A stretch of DNA of 30,489 bases from Collinsella sp. UBA6357 (lineage in GTDB: Bacteria; Actinomycetota; Coriobacteriia; Coriobacteriales; Coriobacteriaceae), in the NCBI GenBank assembly GCA_002437815.1, contig DJRP01000003.1, positions 1 through 30,489 on the forward strand, written 5' to 3'. This document shows, piece after piece, positions 1 through 7,095 of this stretch (positions are counted from its first letter, which is position 1; the number at the start of each line of letters is the position of its first letter). The position numbers and the translations under genes are program-made. Under the pieces are notes generated by a model, which saw only the letters and a list, made by a program, of their open reading frames with translations, was not told the DNA's origin and did not search any database.

Positions 1-229
1 AGATCTTGATCTCCTTGCCGTCAACGGTGATGGAGTCCTCGCCAGCGACAACCTCGTGATCGCGGCTGTAGTTGCCCTGCGTGGAGTCGTACTTCAGCAG
101 GTAAGCGAGCATATCGGGAGAGGTGAGGTCGTTGATAGCGACGATCTCGGAGCCCTCATGACCGAACATCTGACGGAAGGCCAGACGACCGATGCGACCG
201 AAGCCGTTAATAGCAACCTTTACTGCCAT
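1..229 (-). CDS. gap: Glyceraldehyde-3-phosphate dehydrogenase, N-terminal part
   Basis: This is the 5' part (76 codons) of a glycolytic glyceraldehyde-3-phosphate dehydrogenase gene that runs off the left edge. The translated start, MAVKVAINGFGRIGRLAF, is the classic NAD-binding Rossmann entry of type I GAPDH. The following INDLTSPDMLAYLLKYDSTQG stretch (about residues 33-53) is also diagnostic. The ATG at 229 is preceded by AAGGAG at good distance. The catalytic Cys-His region is outside the window, so NAD versus NADP preference and activity cannot be judged. It lies downstream of whiA on the same strand but has its own promoter-like sequence, so it may be transcribed alone. Identity is very secure. 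Confidence 0.96.
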   Translation of the reverse strand, partial: MAVKVAINGFGRIGRLAFRQMFGHEGSEIVAINDLTSPDMLAYLLKYDSTQGNYSRDHEVVAGEDSITVDGKEIKI

Positions 230-301
230 TGTGTCTCCTTTCGTAAGGTCCCCGCAAGCCACAGCGCCTGCCGTTGAGACCCACAAACTAACCACTCGCC
301 T

Positions 302-331
302 AATATACCTTTTTTCGGTCTTGAATTTCAC
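302..331 (-). promoter_or_regulatory. Probable gap promoter
   Basis: On the minus strand a GTGAAA box (326-331) and a TATATT box (302-307) are separated by 18 bp, about 75 nt before the gap start. The -35 box is embedded in the perfect 10-bp palindrome TTCACGTGAA (327-336), which could be an operator. About 30 bp further upstream is the palindromic core AAACGTTT (367-374). This is read by eye; no transcription start is known. The rest of the 230-423 intergenic stretch shows no clear terminator for whiA. Confidence 0.45.
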
Positions 332-364
332 GTGAACGGGAGAAATTGAAAAACTAATTATCGT

Positions 365-376
365 TAAAACGTTTCA
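365..376. promoter_or_regulatory. Palindromic site TAAAACGTTTCA upstream of gap
   Basis: The sequence TAAAACGTTTCA has a central CG and near-perfect dyad symmetry, the kind of core bound by LacI/CcpA-family repressors. The AAACGTTT core appears only three times that I can find in the window: here, at 5219-5226, and at 12942-12949 over the -35 box of the transporter promoter. The regulator is unknown. The operator role is inference from position and symmetry. Confidence 0.3.
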
Positions 377-423
377 ATTCTTATAATCCCTGCTCAGAGC
401 GATTATTTCTAAGCTCAAATCTC

Positions 424-1353
424 TTAATCGTGCTCAGCGATCAACTTTTCAAGCCGCAAAACGCGGTGATAGAGAGCCGACTTGGAAAGTGGAGGGTCCG
501 CCATCTGTCCCAGGTCCCTTAGCGATAGATCGGGATAGCGCTCGCGCAGTTCGCAAAACGCCTTCAGAGCCCCCGGAAGGCTCGGACGCAGACCGCGTCG
601 ATCGATCTTTTCGATCAGCTCCATCTGATGCTGGGCGGCACCCGCACTGCGCGATTGATTGGCAAGCTCGGCATTCACTCGACGGTTCACATCGTTTTTA
701 ACCGACTTGACCACACGGGCCTCATCGATCTCCTCTACGCAGCGTCTTGCCCCCACCAGCTCGAGAAGCCTGCGGATATCCTCCGCGCTCTTGACGTAGA
801 CGGCAAACGATCCGCGACGGGCATTCACGCGGGCTTTGACGCCCACCTGTTCCAACAGGTCAGCGAGCGCCTGGGCATACCCTTCGCCCTGGACGGCGAT
901 CTCAAGATGAAAGTCACCGCGCGGGTCAGCGACAAAACCGCCCGCGATCAGCGCACCGCGAATATAGGCCAGCCGACAGCACGGCCGCGCCACGATATGT
1001 TTTGGCACGCCCGTAACCAACCCGCCCTTGCGATCGAGGATACCCAAAAGCACGAGTGCCTTCTCCAGATCCTTTTGGTCGGGAAGGGCGATCAGATAGT
1101 TTCGCACCTTGTGGAGCACCGACTTACGAACCGTGAACTCGGTCTTGAGCTTAAGGATGCGATGCGTGAGCGTGATCATGGTACGCGCGACGGCACCCGT
1201 CTCCGTCGCCACCGTCAATCGATAACGACCGGGTCCGGCAAACGAGAGCGTTCCGCTCACGCGCGAGAGCGCGGCAAGCGTCGCCAGGTCGCAGTATTCG
1301 CACGCGGGCTCACAGCGCGCGAGCTCGTCGCGCACCTCCGCTGTAAACGACAT
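424..1353 (-). CDS. whiA: DNA-binding protein WhiA
   Basis: This encodes 309 residues, normal for WhiA. WhiA is a DNA-binding protein with an N-terminal LAGLIDADG-homing-endonuclease-like fold and a C-terminal helix-turn-helix; it controls sporulation-associated division in Streptomyces and affects division or chromosome segregation in other Gram-positives. Family marks seen here are the opening MSFTAEVRDELAR, the RGALIAGGFVADP stretch near residue 130, and a C-terminal helix-turn-helix around LRDLGQMADPPLSKSALYHR (about 278-297). The start lies 6 nt after the rapZ stop, so the two are almost certainly cotranscribed and probably coupled. The next gene downstream is gap. Strongly supported. 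Confidence 0.96.
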   Translation of the reverse strand: MSFTAEVRDELARCEPACEYCDLATLAALSRVSGTLSFAGPGRYRLTVATETGAVARTMITLTHRILKLKTEFTVRKSVLHKVRNYLIALPDQKDLEKALVLLGILDRKGGLVTGVPKHIVARPCCRLAYIRGALIAGGFVADPRGDFHLEIAVQGEGYAQALADLLEQVGVKARVNARRGSFAVYVKSAEDIRRLLELVGARRCVEEIDEARVVKSVKNDVNRRVNAELANQSRSAGAAQHQMELIEKIDRRGLRPSLPGALKAFCELRERYPDLSLRDLGQMADPPLSKSALYHRVLRLEKLIAEHD

Positions 1354-1359
1354 GAGGCT

Positions 1360-2280
1360 TTACGCCTTCGTATTGGCACGCGAGAGATCGCGGTGCGAGA
1401 TACTCACGTGATACTGCTGACCTTCAAGATAGCGCGCCGTGGCCTCGGCGATGGCGACGCTGCGGTGTTGACCGCCGGTGCAGCCGATGGCAATGGAGAG
1501 CTGCGGCTTGCCCTCGGCGATATAGCCGGGCATGACGGTATCGAGCAGTTGCGTCCAAGCCCGCCAGAACTCCTGCGTCTTGGGATGCTCGAGCACAAAA
1601 TCTGAAACCTTCTTGTCGAGGCCGGTCATGGTGCGCATCTCGGGATCGTAGAACGGGTTGGGCAGAAAACGAACGTCGATCATGATATCCGCCTCCACGG
1701 GCATGCCGTGTTTGAATCCAAAAGAGAATACGTGGACATCCATAAGCTGCTGATCGGAAAGCTCGGAGAATGCCATACGCAACTTATTGCGAAGTGCCGA
1801 GGTGCGAAGCCTGCTCGTGTCGATGATCATATCCGCGCGATCGCGCACACCCTGCAGCTGGATGCGCTCGCGCTGGATGGCATCGGCCGTGGTCTCGCCC
1901 GGCTTTGCGATGGGATGACGGCGACGGTTCTCGCTGTAGCGGCGGATAAGCACCTCGTCCGACGCTTCCAGGAAGACGATATCGCAGCTCATCTCATGCT
2001 CCTCGAGAGCAGCGACGGCATCGAGGAGCTCATCGAACAGCCCCTGGCTTCGAAGATCGCAGGTGACGGCCAGATGCCTGCCCACACCGGTATTGATACC
2101 GACGAGCTCGGCGAGCTGTGCGATCAGACGAGGCGGAAGATTATCGATGCAGAAATAACCCATGTCTTCGAAAACATGCATGGCCTGGGTCCGGCCCGAA
2201 CCGGACATACCGGTGATGATGACGATATCGGGAATGCGCTCCGAGCGCTCGGCGGCGTCCATGGCCTCTCCGTTGGACAT
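1360..2280 (-). CDS. rapZ: RNase adapter / nucleotide-binding protein RapZ (YvcJ)
   Basis: This encodes 306 residues from the ATG at 2280, chosen because AAGGAGG lies 9 nt upstream; a longer reading frame extends to 2337 but has no ribosome site. Residues 24-31 are a P-loop, GMSGSGRT, with Arg in place of the usual Lys as is common in actinobacterial homologues; FCIDNLPP follows, and the C-terminal signature GCTGGQHRSV is intact. In Escherichia coli RapZ binds glucosamine-6-phosphate and directs decay of GlmZ RNA; in Bacillus YvcJ hydrolyses nucleotides. The role in Actinobacteria is unsettled. It is followed 6 nt later by whiA. The yvcK gene that usually sits between rapZ and whiA is absent. 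Confidence 0.95.
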   Translation of the reverse strand: MSNGEAMDAAERSERIPDIVIITGMSGSGRTQAMHVFEDMGYFCIDNLPPRLIAQLAELVGINTGVGRHLAVTCDLRSQGLFDELLDAVAALEEHEMSCDIVFLEASDEVLIRRYSENRRRHPIAKPGETTADAIQRERIQLQGVRDRADMIIDTSRLRTSALRNKLRMAFSELSDQQLMDVHVFSFGFKHGMPVEADIMIDVRFLPNPFYDPEMRTMTGLDKKVSDFVLEHPKTQEFWRAWTQLLDTVMPGYIAEGKPQLSIAIGCTGGQHRSVAIAEATARYLEGQQYHVSISHRDLSRANTKA

Positions 2281-2302
2281 CGCTTGTCGCCTCCTTATAC
2301 AA

Positions 2303-2331
2303 GCGCGGGGCCCGGCATGCGGACCCCGCGC
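2303..2331 (-). other. GC-rich hairpin in the rapZ leader
   Basis: GCGCGGGG (2303-2310) and CCCCGCGC (2324-2331) form a perfect 8-bp stem, with a further CCG/CGG pairing inside the loop. It sits between nanE and rapZ, about 10 nt above the rapZ ribosome site. No U-run follows on either strand, so it is not a canonical intrinsic terminator. It may shield the 5' end of the rapZ message or weaken read-through from nan genes. A TATACT -10-like box lies upstream at 2350-2355 with no convincing -35. Confidence 0.5.
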
Positions 2332-2379
2332 GAACAAAAGCCGTCTTCGAGTATAACGCCCTTTTCGGGCAAGCGACCC

Positions 2380-3072
2380 TTAAGCCTCGAGTGCGGCCTT
2401 GAACCAGCTCGTGATGCTTGTCGGATGCGTGATGGCCGTGCCGACCACGACAGCCCATGCCCCGGCATCGATAGCTGAACGGGCCTCTTCGGGAGTATGG
2501 ACGCGCCCTTCGCAGATCACAGGAAGCTCGGGGAACTCCTCGGCAGCCTGACGCAGCAGCGGAAGATCGGGACCGTCGGCCATGGTGCAGTCGATGGCGG
2601 CCGTTCCATGGCTCAGCGTGGTCGAGACGATATCAAAACCCATGGCGGCGGCGCGGCGGATGTCCTCGATGGTCGCGCAGTCCGCCATGAGCAGCACGCC
2701 CTCCTCATGTAGCGGACGGAACGTGTCCTCGAGCGTCTTGCCGTCGGGACGGGGGCGATCAGTAGCATCGATGGCGACGATATCGGCACCCGCGGCCACG
2801 CAGGCACGCGCATGGCGCAACGTCGGAGTGATGTAGACACCCTCGTGCCCTTCTTTCCACAGGCCTATCACAGGAACCTCGCAACGGCCCTTGATAGCCG
2901 AAATATCCGACAACCCCTGGCAGCGGATGGCGGCGGCACCACCGAGCTCGCAGGCGCGAGACATCTGGGCCATGGTCTCGGGATTGCGCAAAGGTTCGCC
3001 CATATAAGCCTGAACGCTCACGATCAGCTTGCCCTTGAGCGATTGAATCAAAGGATCAACAGCCATAACCAT
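2380..3072 (-). CDS. nanE: N-acetylmannosamine-6-phosphate 2-epimerase NanE
   Basis: NanE converts ManNAc-6-P to GlcNAc-6-P, the third step of sialic acid breakdown. The protein has 230 residues, normal for this TIM-barrel family. Visible marks are the opening LKGKLIVSVQAYMGEPL, the substrate-pocket Lys in GLWKEGHEGVYITPT, the VAIDATDRPRP strand, MADCATIEDIRRA, and the VICEGRVHTPEEA phosphate-binding end. I place the start at the ATG at 3072, which has AAAGG 5 nt upstream; an ATG two codons later (3066) is also possible, and the in-frame extension to 3126 has no ribosome site. It is the last catabolic gene of the block and lies 99 bp before rapZ. A short GCCTC/GAGGC stem followed by CCTTTTT (minus-strand reading, about 3084-3103) precedes the ribosome site. 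Confidence 0.94.
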   Translation of the reverse strand: MVMAVDPLIQSLKGKLIVSVQAYMGEPLRNPETMAQMSRACELGGAAAIRCQGLSDISAIKGRCEVPVIGLWKEGHEGVYITPTLRHARACVAAGADIVAIDATDRPRPDGKTLEDTFRPLHEEGVLLMADCATIEDIRRAAAMGFDIVSTTLSHGTAAIDCTMADGPDLPLLRQAAEEFPELPVICEGRVHTPEEARSAIDAGAWAVVVGTAITHPTSITSWFKAALEA

Positions 3073-3111
3073 CTCAACCTTTCTAAAAAGGGCCTCCCGA
3101 GGCATCGCATC

Positions 3112-3168
3112 TTGACGTGAAACCATAGATTGCGCATCGCAGTACGCTTCAGTCCACTTTCACGTCAA
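3112..3168. promoter_or_regulatory. 11-bp inverted repeat upstream of nanE
   Basis: TTGACGTGAAA (3112-3122) and TTTCACGTCAA (3158-3168) are perfect inverted copies of 11 bp, 35 bp apart, in the nanK-nanE intergenic region. The same TTTCACGT-AA sequence occurs at 326-336 on the gap promoter. Paired operator half-sites for a dimeric or looping repressor are the simplest reading; an RNA hairpin in the nanK-nanE transcript is the alternative. No convincing -10 box was found nearby. Confidence 0.45.
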
Positions 3169-3205
3169 TCTGCCATACCTCAGAAGGCTCACGAAATAGA
3201 TACGT

Positions 3206-4174
3206 TTACGCTAATGAAGCGAGAAGATTCTCGGCAGCGCCAATCAACGGCGCGTCACCCTCAAGAGAGCCAATGAGGATCGGAGTATCCTGCAGCGGAT
3301 CGAGAGCCTGGCTGGCATAGCCCTCGTGCACCGAGTCCTTCCAGGTCTGGGAGCGCCAATCGGGACCCTGATGGATCACGCCGCCCGAAAGGACGATGAC
3401 CTCGGGATCGAGGATATTGGCAAGCGAACCCAAGCTTGCGCCGAGCGCGAAACCGGCATCATGGATAACCTCGATGGCGCGCTCGTCACCGGCGCGGCAC
3501 AGGTCGTTGACGTCGCGACCGACCGAGGGGCGGCTCGGATCGACGCGACCGAAGCGCTCGTCGAACATGCGCCCGATTGAAGTGCCGGAGGCGACGGACT
3601 CAAGATGGCCGGAGCGGCCACAGGCGCACGAGATCCCCGCCGCTGCGGAGCTCTCGATATGGCCCATATGTCCGGCGGCACCGTGGAATCCGCGCATCAC
3701 GTGGCCGTTTTCGACATAGGCTCCACCGATACCGGTGCCGATACCCAGACAAAGAACCGAGAACTTGCCCTTGCCGACACCCCAATGGGCCTCACCGAGC
3801 GCATGGGCCTGGACATCGCCGACAACCTCGACGGGAAGCCCAAGATCCTCGCGCAGGCGCGGACCGAGCTGCGTGCCCGACCAGCCGGGCATGATCTCGT
3901 TGGCATAGGCGATGGCACCGGTCTTGGGATCGACCACACCGGCGGCACCCAGACCGACACCGAGGATCTCCACATCGGGATTGGCCTCGATAGCGGCCTT
4001 GATGGCGGCCTCGATACGCTGGAAGACGGCCTCGCCGCCCTCTTGGGCGCACGTAGGGACCTCAGCCTCGAAGATCGGATGAGGCATGCTACCGTCAGCC
4101 GGATATTCCATGATGGCCGTGGCGATCTTGGTTCCGCCGATATCGACGGAGCACACGTACTTGTTCTCGGACAT
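3206..4174 (-). CDS. nanK: ROK-family sugar kinase, probable N-acetylmannosamine kinase
   Basis: This ROK protein of 322 residues carries the ATP-binding DIGGTK motif at 11-16 and a catalytic Asp near 120 (VVGDVQAHALGE). It has a zinc-binding region at about 172-190: His172, Cys183, Cys185, with CACGRSGH in place of the usual CxCGxxGC, so the fourth ligand position is His190. Between nanA and nanE it most likely phosphorylates ManNAc to ManNAc-6-P; by sequence alone glucokinase-type ROK enzymes are hard to exclude. GAGGGAG precedes the ATG at 4174. It starts 30 nt after the nanA stop, consistent with one operon. Confidence 0.87.
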   Translation of the reverse strand: MSENKYVCSVDIGGTKIATAIMEYPADGSMPHPIFEAEVPTCAQEGGEAVFQRIEAAIKAAIEANPDVEILGVGLGAAGVVDPKTGAIAYANEIMPGWSGTQLGPRLREDLGLPVEVVGDVQAHALGEAHWGVGKGKFSVLCLGIGTGIGGAYVENGHVMRGFHGAAGHMGHIESSAAAGISCACGRSGHLESVASGTSIGRMFDERFGRVDPSRPSVGRDVNDLCRAGDERAIEVIHDAGFALGASLGSLANILDPEVIVLSGGVIHQGPDWRSQTWKDSVHEGYASQALDPLQDTPILIGSLEGDAPLIGAAENLLASLA

Positions 4175-4204
4175 AGCTACTCCCTCTATCGAAGGCAGAT
4201 GAAA

Positions 4205-5125
4205 TTAGAGCAGACCGTTGTCGGTCAGGACCTTGCGAATGGCCTCGACGTTCTCGCCGGTCATGGCCTTGACCGGGCGCGGCATGGTCGGGCTGTCGAA
4301 GATGCCCATGAGGTTCATGGCCGTCTTGAACGCGCCGACGCCGCCGGCATAGCCCTGAACGCCCGAGGTGACATCCCAGATATGGCTGATCTCGTTGAGG
4401 CGATCCTGCTCGGCCTTAACGGTCGCCCAGTCACCGGCCTGGGCAGCTTTCCACATGCGCACATAGCCCTCGGGCTCGACGTTGGCGAGACCCGGAACGG
4501 AACCGTCGGCACCGCCGAGGTAGGCGCCGTCGACGACGACCTCGTGACCGGTGAGGATGCTCATCGGATGGCCGTTCTTCTCGTTCTCCTGGACGAGGTA
4601 ACGGAAGGAGACGTCATCACCGGAGGAATCCTTGACGCCGGCGAGCACGCCCTCGGCACCAAGCTTGGCAAGGAGCTTCCAAGGAAGCTTGGTGTGGACG
4701 CAGACGGGGATGTCATAGGCGAAGATCGGCAGATCGAGCTCCTCGTGAAGAATGCGGAAGTGCTCCTCGACCTCGGTCATGCCCTGCAGCGCGTAGAACG
4801 GGCAGGTAGCGACAAGGGCGTCGGCGCCAAGCTCCTGGGCGACCTTACCGTGCTCGATCATGCGCTCGGTCTCGGTGTCGATGATACCCACGAGAACGGG
4901 GACGCGATGGTCGACGATACGGACGGCCTCCGCGATGATCTGGCGGCGGCGTTCATCGGTCGAGAAGACGACCTCGCCCGAGGACCCGAGGAAGAACAGG
5001 CCGTCGACGCCAGCATCGATCATGCGGTTGATGCTGCGCTCGAAGGAAGGAACGTCAAGCTGGTGATCCTCGGTATCGGGAACGACAACGGGAGGGATAA
5101 CGCCGGTGAATTTCTGAGTTGCCAC
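4205..5125 (-). CDS. nanA: N-acetylneuraminate lyase-type aldolase (DHDPS superfamily)
   Basis: The product is a class I aldolase of the dihydrodipicolinate synthase/N-acetylneuraminate lyase superfamily, 306 residues. Its likely role is cleavage of Neu5Ac to ManNAc and pyruvate. The start is the GTG at 5125 with AAAAGGAG 7 nt upstream; the upstream in-frame ATG at 5188 lacks a ribosome site. The GSSGE motif is at 47-51, the catalytic Tyr at 137 (FAYDIP) and the Schiff-base Lys at 165 (AGVKDSSGD); these two positions equal Tyr137 and Lys165 of Escherichia coli NanA. The close company of nanK and nanE makes sialate lyase the best assignment; another 2-keto-acid aldolase is possible on sequence alone. 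Confidence 0.85.
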   Translation of the reverse strand: MATQKFTGVIPPVVVPDTEDHQLDVPSFERSINRMIDAGVDGLFFLGSSGEVVFSTDERRRQIIAEAVRIVDHRVPVLVGIIDTETERMIEHGKVAQELGADALVATCPFYALQGMTEVEEHFRILHEELDLPIFAYDIPVCVHTKLPWKLLAKLGAEGVLAGVKDSSGDDVSFRYLVQENEKNGHPMSILTGHEVVVDGAYLGGADGSVPGLANVEPEGYVRMWKAAQAGDWATVKAEQDRLNEISHIWDVTSGVQGYAGGVGAFKTAMNLMGIFDSPTMPRPVKAMTGENVEAIRKVLTDNGLL

Positions 5126-5197
5126 AAGAGTCTCCTTTTTACTCGCGCGCACGGCCGTCTGCCGTGCGCTCCTTGTTGGCAGTGCCATGTTAGCCGT

Positions 5198-6046
5198 TTA
5201 GGCAGACGGGCACGGATAAAACGTTTGGTTGAAGAAGTCCAGGACCTCGTTCTCGAACGCATTGATGCGTTCATGGGCGTATTTGGCATAGAGGACATGC
5301 CGACGGTCACACCGCAAACCGTTCCATACGGCAAACTGGCCAGCAGGGTCGCTCACCGTATCCATCAGCGAGGTACCCAGCAGGACCGATCCGCGAACCC
5401 GGGGAGCAAGTGCCTCGAGGCCAGAAGGCAGCGGATTATCGATTGCCAAGCAGACAAGCCCCTGTTCATCGAGGGCGGCGACGCCCAAGGCGATACCTGC
5501 GCCCAGGCCCTCGCCCCATGCGAAAAGGCGGTCGGCGTCGATACCGTCGAGCGTGCGTGCGACCTCCGCAAGCGCGAGTCCGTCACGAAGCCGTTCGGTA
5601 AACGCAGGGCAAGCCACTCCCCCATCGAGGTCCCCGATGGATACCGCAACGTCGTCGAGCGCAAGGACGGCATAGCCCATGGCCGCAAAACGGGTCATAT
5701 GATGCCAGCCACGCACCGGTCGGTCGATATCGTGAAACATCAGACACAGAGGAACTGCATCAGACACGCGACATGCACCCGTCGGGACGATAAGTCGGGC
5801 ATGGACGGTCGATCCCGCCACGCTGCAGACGACTTCTGAGTATTCCGCACAGGGGTTTCCCGTCTCGACAGCCGTGATGGAAACATCGCTGACATCGGCG
5901 GCGTTCACGACCGAATTCCAATCGACGTCGCAAGCGGTATGACCGATCTCGTCTCGCCAGACAGATAGACGCGAAGAGAGCGTGCCGGGAACGCCCACAA
6001 GGCCGTCAACGATGATGTCATCGACGTTGCTCTCGTGTCTACTCAT
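5198..6046 (-). CDS. CE7-type esterase homologue lacking the catalytic serine
   Basis: This encodes 282 residues of alpha/beta-hydrolase fold, clearly related to the gene just upstream. Parallel segments include LDGIDADRLFAWGEG versus LEGIDLDRVFVNGAS, and GTSLMDTVSDPAGQFAVWNGL versus GTGTADIVCPPPTQFAVYNNL. The acid (Asp229) and His258 positions are kept, but the nucleophile elbow reads GEGLGAG and the Ser position is Gly180. The oxyanion-side HGYPG is changed to HDIDRP, and about 40 residues of the core are missing. It should not be a serine esterase. The frame is intact and its ATG overlaps the upstream stop by 8 nt, so it looks maintained rather than decaying. Possible roles are a partner subunit or sugar-binding pseudoenzyme; neither is shown. 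Confidence 0.8.
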   Translation of the reverse strand: MSRHESNVDDIIVDGLVGVPGTLSSRLSVWRDEIGHTACDVDWNSVVNAADVSDVSITAVETGNPCAEYSEVVCSVAGSTVHARLIVPTGACRVSDAVPLCLMFHDIDRPVRGWHHMTRFAAMGYAVLALDDVAVSIGDLDGGVACPAFTERLRDGLALAEVARTLDGIDADRLFAWGEGLGAGIALGVAALDEQGLVCLAIDNPLPSGLEALAPRVRGSVLLGTSLMDTVSDPAGQFAVWNGLRCDRRHVLYAKYAHERINAFENEVLDFFNQTFYPCPSA

Positions 6047-7016
6047 CGAAATCGACCTCCCCGCAGAAAAACGAAATGATCATATCGTCGAACGCCTGGA
6101 TCTCCTCGTGTCCAAAGCCCTCGAAAAACTCGTGACGCTTAGGAGCATGCAGGTTGTTGTACACCGCGAACTGCGTGGGCGGGGGGCAGACGATATCTGC
6201 CGTGCCCGTGCCAAACAGGACAGGGCATTGAACCAGATGAGCGAAGTTTTTGGAATCGAAGTAGGCAAGCTTGCTGTAAGCCCCATCGATACGAGAAGAA
6301 TCCTCGTCAAACCAACGCGACCAATAGCGCAGGCCCTCGTAGGCGATATCGTCAGCATCCAGATCCCATACCAGGCGAAAATCGGACAGGAAAGGATAGA
6401 GTATCGCCGCCCGTGACACTAAATCGGCATTGAGCGCGCAGCACCCGATTCCAAGACCGCCGCCCTGCGAAGCGCCGTTCACAAAGACGCGATCAAGGTC
6501 GATCCCCTCGAGCTCGCGAACGATCCGGCAAAGGATGCGAATGTCCTGATGCAGGCGCACATAATACTGGTCGCGGGCCTCGCCGTCGATACCAGCCACG
6601 ATGTGACCAGCAACGGTGGTTCCCAAAAAACCACCGGCGTCCTCGGAGGGGCCTCCCTGGCCCGGGCAATCGAGAGCTATGAGGGCCATGCCCATCCCCG
6701 CAAACGAAGCCTGTTCAAACCAGCTGCGGCTCGCACCGGGATAACCGTGAAACTGAAGAACCAATGGAACAGGTTCATCAGAAACCGGGCGCAGATATTT
6801 AGCGTGCAAGCGCGCGCCGCACATACCGGTAAACCACAGATCGAAGAACTCGCACGTCGCGCTGTTGGCGATCGAAGCCGGCTCCAGCGTGTAAGCAAGT
6901 TCGACATCATCAGCCTCATCCATACGATCGCGCCAGAAAGCATCGAAATCATCGGGACACGGCATGGCACCGACATAGGAACCATACAGATCCTGAAGCT
7001 CATGAGCTGTAGGCAT
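6039..7016 (-). CDS. CE7-family acetyl esterase (AXE1/cephalosporin-C deacetylase type)
   Basis: This 325-residue serine esterase belongs to carbohydrate esterase family 7. The triad is visible as Ser183 (GASQGG), Asp274 (GTGTADIVCPP) and His303 (EGFGHEE), close to the Ser181/Asp269/His298 spacing of Bacillus CE7 enzymes. The oxyanion HGYPG motif is at 90-94, and LDCPGQGG (116-122) corresponds to the CE7 RGQG region. No signal peptide is seen, so it should be cytoplasmic and act on imported, short acetylated sugars. Inside a nan operon the natural guess is removal of O-acetyl groups from sialic acid before NanA; acetylated xylo-oligosaccharide is the family alternative. GAGG lies 9 nt before the ATG at 7016. 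Confidence 0.88.
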   Translation of the reverse strand: MPTAHELQDLYGSYVGAMPCPDDFDAFWRDRMDEADDVELAYTLEPASIANSATCEFFDLWFTGMCGARLHAKYLRPVSDEPVPLVLQFHGYPGASRSWFEQASFAGMGMALIALDCPGQGGPSEDAGGFLGTTVAGHIVAGIDGEARDQYYVRLHQDIRILCRIVRELEGIDLDRVFVNGASQGGGLGIGCCALNADLVSRAAILYPFLSDFRLVWDLDADDIAYEGLRYWSRWFDEDSSRIDGAYSKLAYFDSKNFAHLVQCPVLFGTGTADIVCPPPTQFAVYNNLHAPKRHEFFEGFGHEEIQAFDDMIISFFCGEVDFDE

Positions 7017-7052
7017 CTTTAGAGACCTCGGCCTTTCATGATTGCAACGGAT

Positions 7053-7077
7053 GTGCGCCCGGCAAAGCCGGGCGCAC
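7053..7077 (-). other. Perfect 11-bp intercistronic hairpin
   Basis: GTGCGCCCGGC (7053-7063) pairs perfectly with GCCGGGCGCAC (7067-7077) across a 3-nt loop. It lies between the last transporter gene and the esterase gene. No U-run follows on the minus strand, so it is more likely a transcript-stabilising or partly attenuating stem that separates transporter from enzyme expression than a full terminator. Confidence 0.65.
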
Positions 7078-7095
7078 GGAATGGGATAAGGGGCG

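Noticed and set aside
3073..3205. A sialate-responsive riboswitch before nanE
   Set aside because: The only structure is the 11-bp inverted repeat and a 5-bp stem; nothing matches a known riboswitch class.
5217..5228. TAAAACGTTTGG as a definite operator for nanA
   Set aside because: It lies within coding sequence (Asn-Gln-Thr-Phe codons) of the preceding gene, so it may be chance; kept only as part of the shared-motif finding.
3605..5839. A 744-codon plus-strand open frame opposite nanK, nanA and the esterase-like gene
   Set aside because: Antisense shadow; it crosses three genuine minus-strand genes and their intergenic gaps and shows no recognisable domain.
5198..6046. Reading the serine-less esterase gene as a pseudogene
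   Set aside because: The frame is uninterrupted, the start is translationally coupled, and Asp/His and much of the fold are kept; a pseudoenzyme fits better.
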